Positions 26,254 to 34,762 of a stretch of 45,172 bases of DNA are shown piece after piece. The notes beneath the pieces are model-generated. The model was not told where the DNA came from, did not search any database, and saw only the letters and a program-made list of their open reading frames with translations. The position numbers and the translations under genes are program-made. Source of the stretch: Deltaproteobacteria bacterium (GTDB taxonomy: Bacteria > Desulfobacterota > Dissulfuribacteria > Dissulfuribacterales > QOAL01); assembly GCA_015494395.1 (NCBI GenBank), contig WGBG01000123.1, positions 1-45,172 of the forward strand, read 5' to 3'. Within the stretch, counting starts at the first letter, position 1. Each line of letters starts with the position of its first letter.

Positions 26254-28218
26254 ATGATGTATAATGAATCAGGTCGGGAGACACAGGTGAATATCGTTGA
26301 TAAATTGAGAGCGGCATCTGCTTATGAACGTCCCGGAATAATTGAGAATATTTATTTAAAAAATCGTCAATATTTTTCGGAACACCATCCTCATATCTAT
26401 GCCTGGCTTGAACAATGTGAATGTCCATATCACATTGATATAACGGATGACTTTCTAAATATAGTGCATTCTCCCACAGGGGCGCTGTGTCATCCTGAAT
26501 CAGGTCTGGATTCGTTAGCCGAGGCGTTAGCTGATCCTTCCGGCATAGCCTGGAAAGAATTAATGTGTCTTGGAAACGACATTCCATCGGAGCGTTTCCG
26601 TCACGGTAAACTTCTATGGTCACTCTATGAGCAACTTTTACGTTACTCTCCGGATTTCGGTAAGAGAACAGCAAGTTTAACTAAACCTGCCCCTGCCTCC
26701 TGTAATTCGTCAGTTATCTTTATCGGTGTTTTTCATGGTCTGCATATATCCGCTTTCCTGCACCACAATGATGCAGCTCGGATTATGCTACTGGAGCCTG
26801 AACCGGAACGATTTATGGTTTCATGTTATTTCCTGGATTATTCAGAATTACATGAGCGTTTCGGAGAGCTCATGTTGGGACTGGGAATTTCTGGCCTAGA
26901 CGGGCTATTCAGGAAGTTTTTTGCCTGGCAAAATGTGACTGCCCAGGTGTGGACCCGGATATTGCTTGGCTATACCTCACCATCTATCCCTCAGTTGGTA
27001 GAGCATCTTTCTTCTGTTCAGAAATGTCATCTAAACCATGTGAGACCTTTTGACCTGGATATTGAGGGCATAAAGAATACTTTCAGAAATCTTGAATCAG
27101 GTGTACCAGCTCTTTCAGGCTATCCTGAGCTTTCTGCCGGTTCAAGGATTATGGTTGTTGGTTCAGGCCCGTCACTAGAGAATGACCTTGAATGGATCAG
27201 GGCAAATCAGAACATGTTTATAATTTTCGCTGTACATAGTGCAGTAAAAATTCTTGTAAAGAATGGAATTATTCCGGATTTCCAATTTGCTATTGATATT
27301 CATTTAAACGGTACTGTTATCAAACGGCTTGGAATGTTGCGGGACAGGCCACTTATCGGTACATCAAAAATTAACCTGGAGTGGTTTAACCATGTTAATA
27401 ATGTCTGGATGGTTGAGTCAGATATAAGAGCCGGGGGGGTAAAATTTTTTAAATATGTAAGGCATATTTATCCTACTACCGGTAATTTGGCCATTGGAAT
27501 GGCCTGTTTTTGCAAACCTGCCATGATTTTGCTGGCTGGCTTGGACTTTGGCTTTAAATCCAATGACAAACGACATGCGAATGGAGGTTTTTACAATAAC
27601 AGGAAAAAACAAAATCTGGCAGGCACCTTTGAAATATCAGCCAACTTCAGTTCATCAAAACCAGTGCACACCACCACATATTTTAATATGGCCATAGCTT
27701 CCGCCCAGGCCGCCCTGTCAGAATTGTCATCTGTTAAGGTGTACAATCTGTCTGATGGTGCAAGTATAAAAGGTGCTGTCCCTTTTCATTCATCACAATT
27801 GGAACTGGAAGAATATATTGAAAAACAACGTGATATACGTCGTATAAATGATGTGTTCCAACCTGCCAGATCTGGTTATAACTGGGAGGAATATAGTGTG
27901 ACCGGTAGCGATCTGATAGAACAGTTCAAGTCCATGATAAAAGAATATCTAGAGATGGAAATTTTTGAGATGAACGATTTTACCCAAAGACTGGACAATA
28001 TGTTTGTAAATGTGATAGCACATTTCAAGGAAGAAGATGGTGGCTCCCGGGTAGAAGTATATCTTAAATTCGTACTGGATGTTGTGGTAATGTTTTATCG
28101 TTTTATTCTTATGGAAGGTGATGAACGTGCAAGAGCAAAATTTTATTATGCTGCATTACCAGAGGTCTTTAAAATTGTTGATAAAATTGATTGGCCAGAC
28201 AGCCAATCTGTAAAATAG
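26254..28218 (+). CDS. Maf-type flagellin glycosyltransferase (DUF115, MptE-like domain)
   Basis: A 654-residue motility accessory factor. The central domain of the DUF115/6-hydroxymethylpterin pyrophosphokinase MptE-like superfamily begins with MVVGSGPSLENDLEW (G303-L308 core) and continues through NGIIPDF and PTTGNLAIGMA to LLAGLDFGF. Maf proteins transfer nonulosonic acids such as pseudaminic or legionaminic acid to flagellin. Flanking N-terminal (1-280) and helical C-terminal parts are typical. The ATG at 26254 is the longest start, but a GTG at 26287 has a better GGGAG at 6 bases, so the true start may be there. It is divergent from fliC. Confidence 0.88.
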   Translation: MMYNESGRETQVNIVDKLRAASAYERPGIIENIYLKNRQYFSEHHPHIYAWLEQCECPYHIDITDDFLNIVHSPTGALCHPESGLDSLAEALADPSGIAWKELMCLGNDIPSERFRHGKLLWSLYEQLLRYSPDFGKRTASLTKPAPASCNSSVIFIGVFHGLHISAFLHHNDAARIMLLEPEPERFMVSCYFLDYSELHERFGELMLGLGISGLDGLFRKFFAWQNVTAQVWTRILLGYTSPSIPQLVEHLSSVQKCHLNHVRPFDLDIEGIKNTFRNLESGVPALSGYPELSAGSRIMVVGSGPSLENDLEWIRANQNMFIIFAVHSAVKILVKNGIIPDFQFAIDIHLNGTVIKRLGMLRDRPLIGTSKINLEWFNHVNNVWMVESDIRAGGVKFFKYVRHIYPTTGNLAIGMACFCKPAMILLAGLDFGFKSNDKRHANGGFYNNRKKQNLAGTFEISANFSSSKPVHTTTYFNMAIASAQAALSELSSVKVYNLSDGASIKGAVPFHSSQLELEEYIEKQRDIRRINDVFQPARSGYNWEEYSVTGSDLIEQFKSMIKEYLEMEIFEMNDFTQRLDNMFVNVIAHFKEEDGGSRVEVYLKFVLDVVVMFYRFILMEGDERARAKFYYAALPEVFKIVDKIDWPDSQSVK

Positions 28219-28294
28219 ACTGTTCAGTAAAACAGAAAATGAAACCATGTGTCAAAGAAATGGATATCAGGAAGATTAGCGGGTTTATAATTTA

Positions 28295-29983
28295 ATGGAA
28301 TCCATTGAATCGATAATTCAAGAGATAAATCATTTATTGTCAGAAAACAGATTACATGAGGCGGCAGTCCTTGCTACCCATGGATTAGAAATATTTCCTG
28401 ATCAAGTGGATATGATTCTGTGTGCTGGCGATGTCCAGGAAAAGGCAGGTAATCTTGACGATGCAATAGTCTGCTATGAAGCAGCCAGGAAGATGGAACC
28501 CCAGTCCGTTAAGCCCGTTTCCAGGATGGCAAACATGCTGATTAGACAGCATCGTTGGCATGAAAGCATACCATTCCTCGAAAAAATGCTTCAGGCAGAA
28601 CCGGATAATCCAACGGTTCTGCTCTCTTTGGGAACGGCCTGTTTACGTCTATCTCAGCATGAAAGGGCAGTAAAATTTCTTGAAAAAGCGAGGCAACTTG
28701 CTCCTCATGATATCGCAATTCTTACTAATCTTGGTGTCACTTACCGTTTTCTGAGGCGTTATAAGGATGCCATTGAGACGCTTAGGGCTGGGTTGCAACA
28801 AAATAGCCGTGATGGCTTTTTGATAAGTGCGTTGGCATCAGTTTATACTGATATGGGAGACTATAAAAATGCATATTATTATGCGCAAAAGACACTGCAT
28901 TCTTCACATCTTGATGCGGGAATTCTAGCCGGTGCTGCTTATCCTCTTGTAAAGTTAGGATATTATAAAAAAGCCGAAGATTTGTACCGTAAGGCCCTCA
29001 AGTTTGATCCGCTGCATGCAGGATCTCGGTTTGGGCTGGGGTGTATTTTGTTTTTGAAGGGAAAGTTCCATGAGGGATGGCCCTTTTATCAGGCCAGATT
29101 TGATATTATGCAATCATGGTTGAATGGGCCATGGCCGGCATGGCAGGGAGAGGATCTCAGAGGGAAAAGGCTTTTTGTGAGGGCTGAGCAGGGAGCAGGG
29201 GATACAATTCAGTTTTGCAGATACATTAAGGTATTGCACCAAATGGGAGCAGAGGTAATGTTCTCTTTTCAACCTCCTCTGGGACGGTTGCTATCTTGCA
29301 TGAATAAGTATGCACGGTTATTTCCAAAAAAAGAAATAAATATTGATGAGATAGATGCGGATTATCAAACTGCTCTACTTGATCTGCCGTTCTTACTCGG
29401 GATTAAAAAAAAATCTCATATAACAGCGGATGGTCCTTATTTGGAAGTATCCACCAACGTTCTTGGCAAATGGCGTGAGATTTTATCAGCGTATCCTGAA
29501 TCGTTGAAAGTTGGTCTGGTGTGGGCAGGTAATCCCAATCATGTGGATGATCACAACCGTTCTATAAAACTTTCCAAACTGGCTCCATTGAGTACCATCC
29601 CCGGTGTCCGGCTATTCTCTCTGCAGATAGGCGAGGCATCCAGTCAGTTGGAAGAGTGCAGGGATACTTTGGACATAGTGGATTTGACGCAAGAGATAAC
29701 AGATTTTGCGGATACCGCCGCATTAATTAAAAGCCTTGATGTTGTTGTGTCAGTGGATACAGCTACAGCTCACCTTGCAGGTGCCCTTGCTAAGCCGGTT
29801 ATTATTCTGCTGCCGTTTTCACCAGACTGGCGGTGGTTTCTGGACAGGGACGATTCTCCCTGGTATCCAACTGCCAGGTTGTTGCGGCAGCCTGCCCCGG
29901 GGGAATGGGGGCCAGTTATTGAAAAACTCGTTGAACTCTTGAGAGGGTGGGGAAAAAGTCAAGGCCACCTTCAAGGCAATTAG
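28295..29983 (+). CDS. TPR-repeat glycosyltransferase
   Basis: A 562-residue protein. Residues 1 to about 270 are at least six tetratricopeptide repeats (for example AVKFLEKARQLAPHD, AEDLYRKALKFDP). From about 285 a GT-B-like, glycosyltransferase-9-type domain follows, with FRAEQGAGDTIQFCR-like loop (RAEQGAGDT), LVWAGNPNH near residue 407 and VVSVDTATAHLAGALAKPV near 485. This TPR-GT architecture is common beside flagellin genes and in surface glycan clusters, so it may extend the flagellin glycan begun by Maf. The start ATG has only a weak, distant AGGAAG. Confidence 0.85.
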   Translation: MESIESIIQEINHLLSENRLHEAAVLATHGLEIFPDQVDMILCAGDVQEKAGNLDDAIVCYEAARKMEPQSVKPVSRMANMLIRQHRWHESIPFLEKMLQAEPDNPTVLLSLGTACLRLSQHERAVKFLEKARQLAPHDIAILTNLGVTYRFLRRYKDAIETLRAGLQQNSRDGFLISALASVYTDMGDYKNAYYYAQKTLHSSHLDAGILAGAAYPLVKLGYYKKAEDLYRKALKFDPLHAGSRFGLGCILFLKGKFHEGWPFYQARFDIMQSWLNGPWPAWQGEDLRGKRLFVRAEQGAGDTIQFCRYIKVLHQMGAEVMFSFQPPLGRLLSCMNKYARLFPKKEINIDEIDADYQTALLDLPFLLGIKKKSHITADGPYLEVSTNVLGKWREILSAYPESLKVGLVWAGNPNHVDDHNRSIKLSKLAPLSTIPGVRLFSLQIGEASSQLEECRDTLDIVDLTQEITDFADTAALIKSLDVVVSVDTATAHLAGALAKPVIILLPFSPDWRWFLDRDDSPWYPTARLLRQPAPGEWGPVIEKLVELLRGWGKSQGHLQGN

Positions 29984-30076
29984 TGTCCATATAGCCAAGG
30001 GGGAAATGAAAATTCTCTAGACAGCTTGTAATAGAAAAGATAGCCGATTGAAAAAATACTAATAATTATATTTTGT

Positions 30077-30559
30077 GTGTCAATAATAGCGCCTTTTGTT
30101 ATTAATCTGCCTGTTGCCAGGGCCGAAGGTGACACCTTCACTCAAAAAGACAGGGAGCTACTGATTCGTCTTGATGAACGGCTTGATCAGATAGACAAGC
30201 GCTTTGATCAGATAGATAAACGTTTCGAAGAATTGCGGCAGGACATGAACAAACGCTTTGAGCAGGTAGATAAGCGTTTTGAGGAGCTGCGCCAGGACAT
30301 GAATAAACGTTTTGAACAGGTAGACAAACGTTTTGAATCTCTCCAGACCATGATGATGGCCATGGTAGGGGCGTTTGCTGCCATCGTGGCTGTAACTATA
30401 GGTTTTGCCATCTGGGACAGGCGCACAATGGCAAAGCCCTTTGAGTATAAGATCCAGGAGAACAGCCGTAAAATCGATGAAATTGTGAATGTTCTAAAGG
30501 AACTGGGGCGCCATGATGAGCGTATAGCAACAGTCTTGAGGAGTATTTCCCTGCTATAA
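30077..30559 (+). CDS. coiled-coil membrane-anchored protein, Bdr-like
   Basis: A 160-residue protein if started at GTG 30077. An exported N-terminus ends LPVARAEGD. A repetitive coiled coil (about 25-90) follows with tandem 18-residue units RFEELRQDMNKRFEQVDK, then a transmembrane helix (92-113) and a hydrophilic C-terminus. The GTG start leaves the signal peptide without a positive n-region. Reading in frame upstream, the codons from 30047 would give xEKILIIIFCV, an ideal signal start, but the codon is ATT. Either ATT is used, the ATG was mutated, or a shorter protein is made. Similar coiled-coil/TM proteins occur widely in deltaproteobacteria; function unknown. Confidence 0.65.
   Translation: MSIIAPFVINLPVARAEGDTFTQKDRELLIRLDERLDQIDKRFDQIDKRFEELRQDMNKRFEQVDKRFEELRQDMNKRFEQVDKRFESLQTMMMAMVGAFAAIVAVTIGFAIWDRRTMAKPFEYKIQENSRKIDEIVNVLKELGRHDERIATVLRSISLL
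30221..30328 (+). repeat. 54-bp tandem duplication within the coiled-coil gene
   Basis: Two adjacent 54-base units (30221-30274 and 30275-30328) encode the identical 18-residue sequence, yet differ at several synonymous positions (for instance GAAGAATTG versus GAGGAGCTG). The duplication is therefore old and kept by selection on the protein. A shorter, related unit precedes it. Confidence 0.9.
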
Positions 30560-30568
30560 AGTAGGCCA

Positions 30569-31732
30569 CTACTGGATAAAATCAGCCGCAGCCCTTCCGG
30601 CACGTGTTCCAAATACAAGGCAGTTGGCTATCATCATTCCCCCGATCCTGTCACCCCCGTGCATTCCCGTGGTAACCTCGCCTGCAGCAAACAGGCCTGG
30701 AAGTGCAGTTTCTCCATTTTCTCCTGTAATAACACCACCGTTATTTGCCTGCACAAATGGCAAGATTGTATATTCACATCGACCTGTCTGCCTGTTGATA
30801 ACTTCAATTCCCCTGCCGTGCCTGTCAAGGCTAAGCAGGATTTCATCTACAATGCGGTCCTGCTGAAGATTGCTGATTGGCACGTGGGTCATGCGTTTAC
30901 GCAGAACTGCTGTACCCAGTGTATCAAGGCTTGCTGTTTTTCCTTCTGTGGAACGAAACAGGTATTCTGGCTTCCATAGACAGGAAAGTCGAAAACGCTT
31001 TTTCGGAGCAGATATGTCTTCCCATACCTTCTGTTGAAAATTCATGTTGGAAAACCGGATTAAAGCTTCGTGCTTGATATCTTCCAAGAGCTTATATCCA
31101 TCACCGGTAAGGCCAGGCTCTGTAATATGATGGCTGAAGACAGAAGCATTACCCCCTGTTGCAATTATAGCAGTTCTAGCCTCTATCTTGATGAGCTGAT
31201 TTTTATGACTGGCGTTAATTCCTGTAAATTTGTTTGATTTTATGATGATTTTTTCTGCCTTTGTCTCAGGTAGCAGTTTGACCCTCTCCCAATCAATTTG
31301 CCTATTGCAACTTTCTGCAAACTGTTTGCAGGATTTTATTATGGCTGCTAGGGGTTCTGTGCAGAAACATGGCGCTACTCTATTGATTTTTCCATCCTTT
31401 CCATTTTGGAATTCAACGCCCCATGAGAGAAGCATTTCAAACGCGGAACAGGATTCCTTAACCAATATTCTGGAAAGGTAAGGTACGTTTGTTCCCTTGC
31501 TGATGGAATTTATTCTGTTTTCCAGGTAATCCCCTTCAGTTTCATTTTCCGCGAATGTAATACCCCACTGATTGTTAATGTTGGCAAAAGTAGAGCCCGA
31601 CTGAAAGAGCCGTCCCTTGGATATTATTAAAACGTTTTTGATCTTTTGCTGGGCCGCGATGGCAGCGGACAGGCCGGCTGCTCCCGCGCCTATGATTACG
31701 AGGTCTGTATTGATTTTCTCAATATGGTGCAT
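30569..31732 (-). CDS. short FAD-dependent oxidoreductase of the fumarate reductase/NadB superfamily
   Basis: A 387-residue flavoprotein. The dinucleotide-binding IIGAGAAGLSAAIAA is at residues 13-27, and the C-terminal FAD loop LPGLFAAGEVTTGMHGGDRIGG with CLVFGTRAG ends the protein. It therefore has the FAD and capping domains of fumarate reductase/L-aspartate oxidase proteins but not the helical C-terminal domain (usual length is above 500). The NadB-type loop histidine near HxCGG is replaced by ANNGG. It probably oxidises or reduces a C-C bond of a small acid; the substrate is unknown. It lies 15 bases after gmd and may be the last gene of the cluster. Confidence 0.75.
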   Translation of the reverse strand: MHHIEKINTDLVIIGAGAAGLSAAIAAQQKIKNVLIISKGRLFQSGSTFANINNQWGITFAENETEGDYLENRINSISKGTNVPYLSRILVKESCSAFEMLLSWGVEFQNGKDGKINRVAPCFCTEPLAAIIKSCKQFAESCNRQIDWERVKLLPETKAEKIIIKSNKFTGINASHKNQLIKIEARTAIIATGGNASVFSHHITEPGLTGDGYKLLEDIKHEALIRFSNMNFQQKVWEDISAPKKRFRLSCLWKPEYLFRSTEGKTASLDTLGTAVLRKRMTHVPISNLQQDRIVDEILLSLDRHGRGIEVINRQTGRCEYTILPFVQANNGGVITGENGETALPGLFAAGEVTTGMHGGDRIGGMMIANCLVFGTRAGRAAADFIQ

Positions 31733-31747
31733 TCATGTCATAGCCCG

Positions 31748-32746
31748 TTAATCCTTCTGTTTACTCTTCTTAATTAATAAAATATCATTATTCACCATTT
31801 CGTGCACCAGCTCCCTGAAAGACATCCGAGGCCGCCAATTCAGTTTTGACGCAGCCTTTGCAGGGTTACCGACAAGTTGAGCGTCTTCTTTCCTGTAAAA
31901 TCTGGGGGAGGAGACGACATGGTTTCTGTAATTAAGGCCTGCATAACTAAATGCTTCCTCACAAAAATCTCGTACAGAGTGCAGTTTGCCGGTACATATT
32001 ATGTAATCATCCGGTAAAGGTTGCTGAAGCATCTGCCACACAGCATGCATATACTCCCGGGCATGACCCCAGTCCCGCCTTGCCTCAAGATTTCCAAGTT
32101 CAAGTTTTTCAGCAAGACCTGATTTTATTTTGGCCACATGGGAAGATATTTTTCTGGTCACAAATTCAAATCCCCGCCTTGGAGATTCATGGTTATACAG
32201 TATTCCTGAACATGCAAATATTCCGTAGTTGTCCCTGTAATTCCTTGTAAGGTGAAACCCTGCAACCTTGGAAATGCCATAGGCAGAGCGGGGCATGAAA
32301 TGGGTATTTTCAGTCTGCGGAACTTCATCGGGTCTACCGAACATCTCACTTGTGCCGGCAAAATAGAATCTGCACTCAGGCGCCAGGTCCTGGCATGCTG
32401 CAAGCATATGGTGTGTTCCGTTTATATTGGTGTTAAGGGTGGAAAATTCATCGTCAAATGAGTAGTTGACATAACTCTGGGCTGCAAGATGATATACCTC
32501 ATCAGGTTTTGATTGTTTTATTGCCTTGTATATTGAGGGAAAGCTTTCAAGGGAGCCGGCGAGGAGTTCAATGTCGTCCAGTATGTGGGCTATCCTGCTC
32601 ATTCGGTGGGTGGTGTCTTCAAAAGTAACACGGCGCACCAGCCCGAATACTTTGTAACCTTTTTCAAGCAGAAGCTCTGCCAAGTAACTTCCGTCCTGGC
32701 CCGTTATGCCTGTTATCAGAGCGGTGCGTTGTTTCATAGCAATCAT
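31748..32746 (-). CDS. gmd: GDP-mannose 4,6-dehydratase
   Basis: A 332-residue short-chain dehydrogenase that converts GDP-D-mannose to GDP-4-keto-6-deoxymannose. The NAD(P)-binding GITGQDGSYLAELLL is diagnostic of Gmd. The active site has GTSEMFG (S133, E134) and Y156xxxK160. NHESPRRG and DWGHAREYMHA are also Gmd-specific. The ATG at 32746 is very near GGAG; the ATG at 32737 is equally possible. No GDP-fucose synthase or reductase (Fcl/Rmd) is visible nearby, so the next step to fucose, rhamnose or perosamine is elsewhere or unusual. The leader of 156 bases upstream holds an isolated TATAAT. Confidence 0.95.
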   Translation of the reverse strand: MIAMKQRTALITGITGQDGSYLAELLLEKGYKVFGLVRRVTFEDTTHRMSRIAHILDDIELLAGSLESFPSIYKAIKQSKPDEVYHLAAQSYVNYSFDDEFSTLNTNINGTHHMLAACQDLAPECRFYFAGTSEMFGRPDEVPQTENTHFMPRSAYGISKVAGFHLTRNYRDNYGIFACSGILYNHESPRRGFEFVTRKISSHVAKIKSGLAEKLELGNLEARRDWGHAREYMHAVWQMLQQPLPDDYIICTGKLHSVRDFCEEAFSYAGLNYRNHVVSSPRFYRKEDAQLVGNPAKAASKLNWRPRMSFRELVHEMVNNDILLIKKSKQKD

Positions 32747-32902
32747 AACTCCGCAGCATAAACGTTTTTTGATATTCTCCTGAAGTTATACATATCGCGA
32801 AATTATACAGATCTATTTTGCGGGCATGCTGGAAATCCGACAATCGCTCACATTAGGATATATGCAGCTAATCTGCTTTTGGGCAGCGAAAATCAATGTT
32901 CT

Positions 32903-33721
32903 TTATGTTTTACCGTTGATCGCCAGCCATTGGCGCGCTTTTTGTGCGCATTGTATGGATTCTTTTAGGAGCCTCTTATATCGTTCAGGAGAATGCTGAC
33001 CGGTTTTGCGTTCAGGCCCATGCCACCTGACGGAATAGAGTATTCGGGGCAGATGCTGGAATCGGCAGCCTTTCATTGCAAAGCGCAGATAATGATCATA
33101 GTCGTTTGCGCCGGTGATGGATTCGTCCATTAGTCCAGCGATGTCGTGCAGTTTGGTTCGATAGAGTTTACTAACACCCAGGTGATACCACTGGGCGAAA
33201 CATCTATGGAAATCATAGTCCGGCATCCGCATCTGTCGTATGATACGGCCTGTATCGTCTAAAAGGTTCATGTCCGAATAGACAAAATCTACGGGGGTCG
33301 TCTCCAGCACAGTGACCATTTCCTCAATCATATGCGGATGGGGCAGGTCGTCTCCAACAATGTATGTGCAATATTTGCCCCTTGCACGTTTAAGCCCTTC
33401 ATTTATGGTTCTGGTGGGGCCAAGATCATTTTGGAATGTTGTTATCTCTAACTGTCTATCTTGGGGATAGACCAGGACAGGTTCCCGGATTATCGTGCCG
33501 TTTCTGTCCATACGGGCAACTGGCGTCATGGTGGTTGAAACAATTTTCTCCGGTAGATTCTCAAGGTATTTTTTGGTCGAGTCAGTGGAGCCACCGTCGA
33601 TAACAATGATCTCCAGGTTAGGGTATGTCTGGAAAAGACAGTGGTCCACGCATGCCGGCAAGTATTGTCCTTGGTTGAAGGTGGGAATGACAATGGTTAC
33701 AAGCGGAGTTGATCTGGACAT
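32903..33721 (-). CDS. family 2 glycosyltransferase
   Basis: A 272-residue soluble GT-A glycosyltransferase. It opens VTIVIPTFNQGQYL, with DGGSTD at 42-47 for nucleotide binding and GDD (123-125) in place of the DxD metal motif. A charged insertion of about 30 residues lies between them. The C-terminus (residues 200-272) contains GANDYDHYLRFA, a common acceptor-side motif (ED/DYD). It transfers an unknown sugar in the surface or flagellar glycan pathway. It follows the sulfotransferase-like gene by 9 bases. Confidence 0.9.
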   Translation of the reverse strand: MSRSTPLVTIVIPTFNQGQYLPACVDHCLFQTYPNLEIIVIDGGSTDSTKKYLENLPEKIVSTTMTPVARMDRNGTIIREPVLVYPQDRQLEITTFQNDLGPTRTINEGLKRARGKYCTYIVGDDLPHPHMIEEMVTVLETTPVDFVYSDMNLLDDTGRIIRQMRMPDYDFHRCFAQWYHLGVSKLYRTKLHDIAGLMDESITGANDYDHYLRFAMKGCRFQHLPRILYSVRWHGPERKTGQHSPERYKRLLKESIQCAQKARQWLAINGKT

Positions 33722-33730
33722 GCGCTGGAA

Positions 33731-34723
33731 TTACGGCAGTAGATGACTTTTTTCCGGATAGAAAAAGCGGATTGGTTCCCTAAACCTGACCAGAAGTTCT
33801 TGAGTTATAGCCGGGTCCATACGTTTGGAAAAGTCCTCTCTCCAGTATAGGCGGCGTGAGGGTGTACCGGGCGGGATAAAGCCCTCTGGCCGCTCACCAA
33901 GCAGGCTTGCTAGACTCTCTATTGTTCCCTGGAAATCCAGATAAAAATCTTCAAAACGCAGAACATCCAATTTTGCAATATATTGTAGCCATCTGAGGTG
34001 AAGGGGAATATAGCTGCTGATTATCTGCCATTCCGGTCTTACAGGCGTAAGCCTGTAGTTGGGACGATCCGATTCAGGGGCAATCATCCTGGCCCATTTA
34101 TAATAGGTGTCCGGGAAAAAACTAATCAGAAAGAGATGAGGGACATATCGGTACTGTGGATAGTGTAGCGGCCTCATAAAATGGGTTTTTATAATATACC
34201 CCCTGCCAGACTTTGGGCCATAAAACACGTGTCCATCGTCTCGCCGCCTTCCGTTGGGGAATGGATAGACAGAGGCGTAATCGATATCTAATGTCCTTCG
34301 GAGATTTTCTATAAGATAGTCAGTGCCGCTACGGGGTTGGCTCTCCAGGATCATGCGGATATTTTTCCCCTCTTCTGTAAAGAGAGAGATGGTGGGCAAT
34401 TCCGCCAAGGGCGATTTAGACAAGGTTTCTTGAACCTGTCTGACATGGAGGGGTGCTGTAGTAATCAATATGGCTTCAGCCTTACCTTGATGAGCCTGGT
34501 TTAGTGACCTGGTATCAATGAAGCCGGCAAAATATTCTTCAATACAGTTGCTGACTACTTGGCCGGTGTGACCACTACCAAAGAGTAAGACCCTTGAATA
34601 CCCCTTGCCCTTTATAAATGAACGGATTTTATGGCACAATTCAGGAGGGACCTGGTTCTGGAGTGAGATCTCCTCGTAAGATGTTACTGGCAGGTTTATA
34701 GACAGAAAATGTTGGGGAGCCAT
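33731..34723 (-). CDS. sulfotransferase-like protein with N-terminal Rossmann-like domain
   Basis: A 330-residue protein. Residues about 35-105 look like a small nucleotide-binding or sugar-sensing fold (SRVLLFGSGHTGQVVSNCI). From about 125 a sulfotransferase-type domain follows: SQPRSGTDYLIENLR is a good 5'-phosphosulfate loop (usual RSGTTxL) and RFEDFYLDFQGTIESLASLLG is the C-terminal signature helix of sulfotransferases. It may sulfate a sugar or lipid with PAPS as donor. The Thr to Asp change after SGT is unusual. No sulfate-activation genes are in the window. The ribosome binding site is weak. Confidence 0.65.
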   Translation of the reverse strand: MAPQHFLSINLPVTSYEEISLQNQVPPELCHKIRSFIKGKGYSRVLLFGSGHTGQVVSNCIEEYFAGFIDTRSLNQAHQGKAEAILITTAPLHVRQVQETLSKSPLAELPTISLFTEEGKNIRMILESQPRSGTDYLIENLRRTLDIDYASVYPFPNGRRRDDGHVFYGPKSGRGYIIKTHFMRPLHYPQYRYVPHLFLISFFPDTYYKWARMIAPESDRPNYRLTPVRPEWQIISSYIPLHLRWLQYIAKLDVLRFEDFYLDFQGTIESLASLLGERPEGFIPPGTPSRRLYWREDFSKRMDPAITQELLVRFREPIRFFYPEKSHLLP

Positions 34724-34762
34724 ATCACATAATATTCACTGCGCTAAACAGCAGGGCCTATT

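Noticed and set aside
30221-30328. Tandem repeats as a CRISPR-like array
   Set aside because: The two units are directly abutting, encode identical protein and have no spacers; no cas gene is present.
30569-31732. L-aspartate oxidase (NadB) call
   Set aside because: Only 387 residues, no helical C-terminal domain, and the characteristic loop is altered; only superfamily membership is supported.
32802-32830. TATAAT hexamer (minus strand) upstream of gmd as a promoter
   Set aside because: No acceptable -35 at 16-18 bases (AGCATG or similar) and no extended -10, so I do not claim it.
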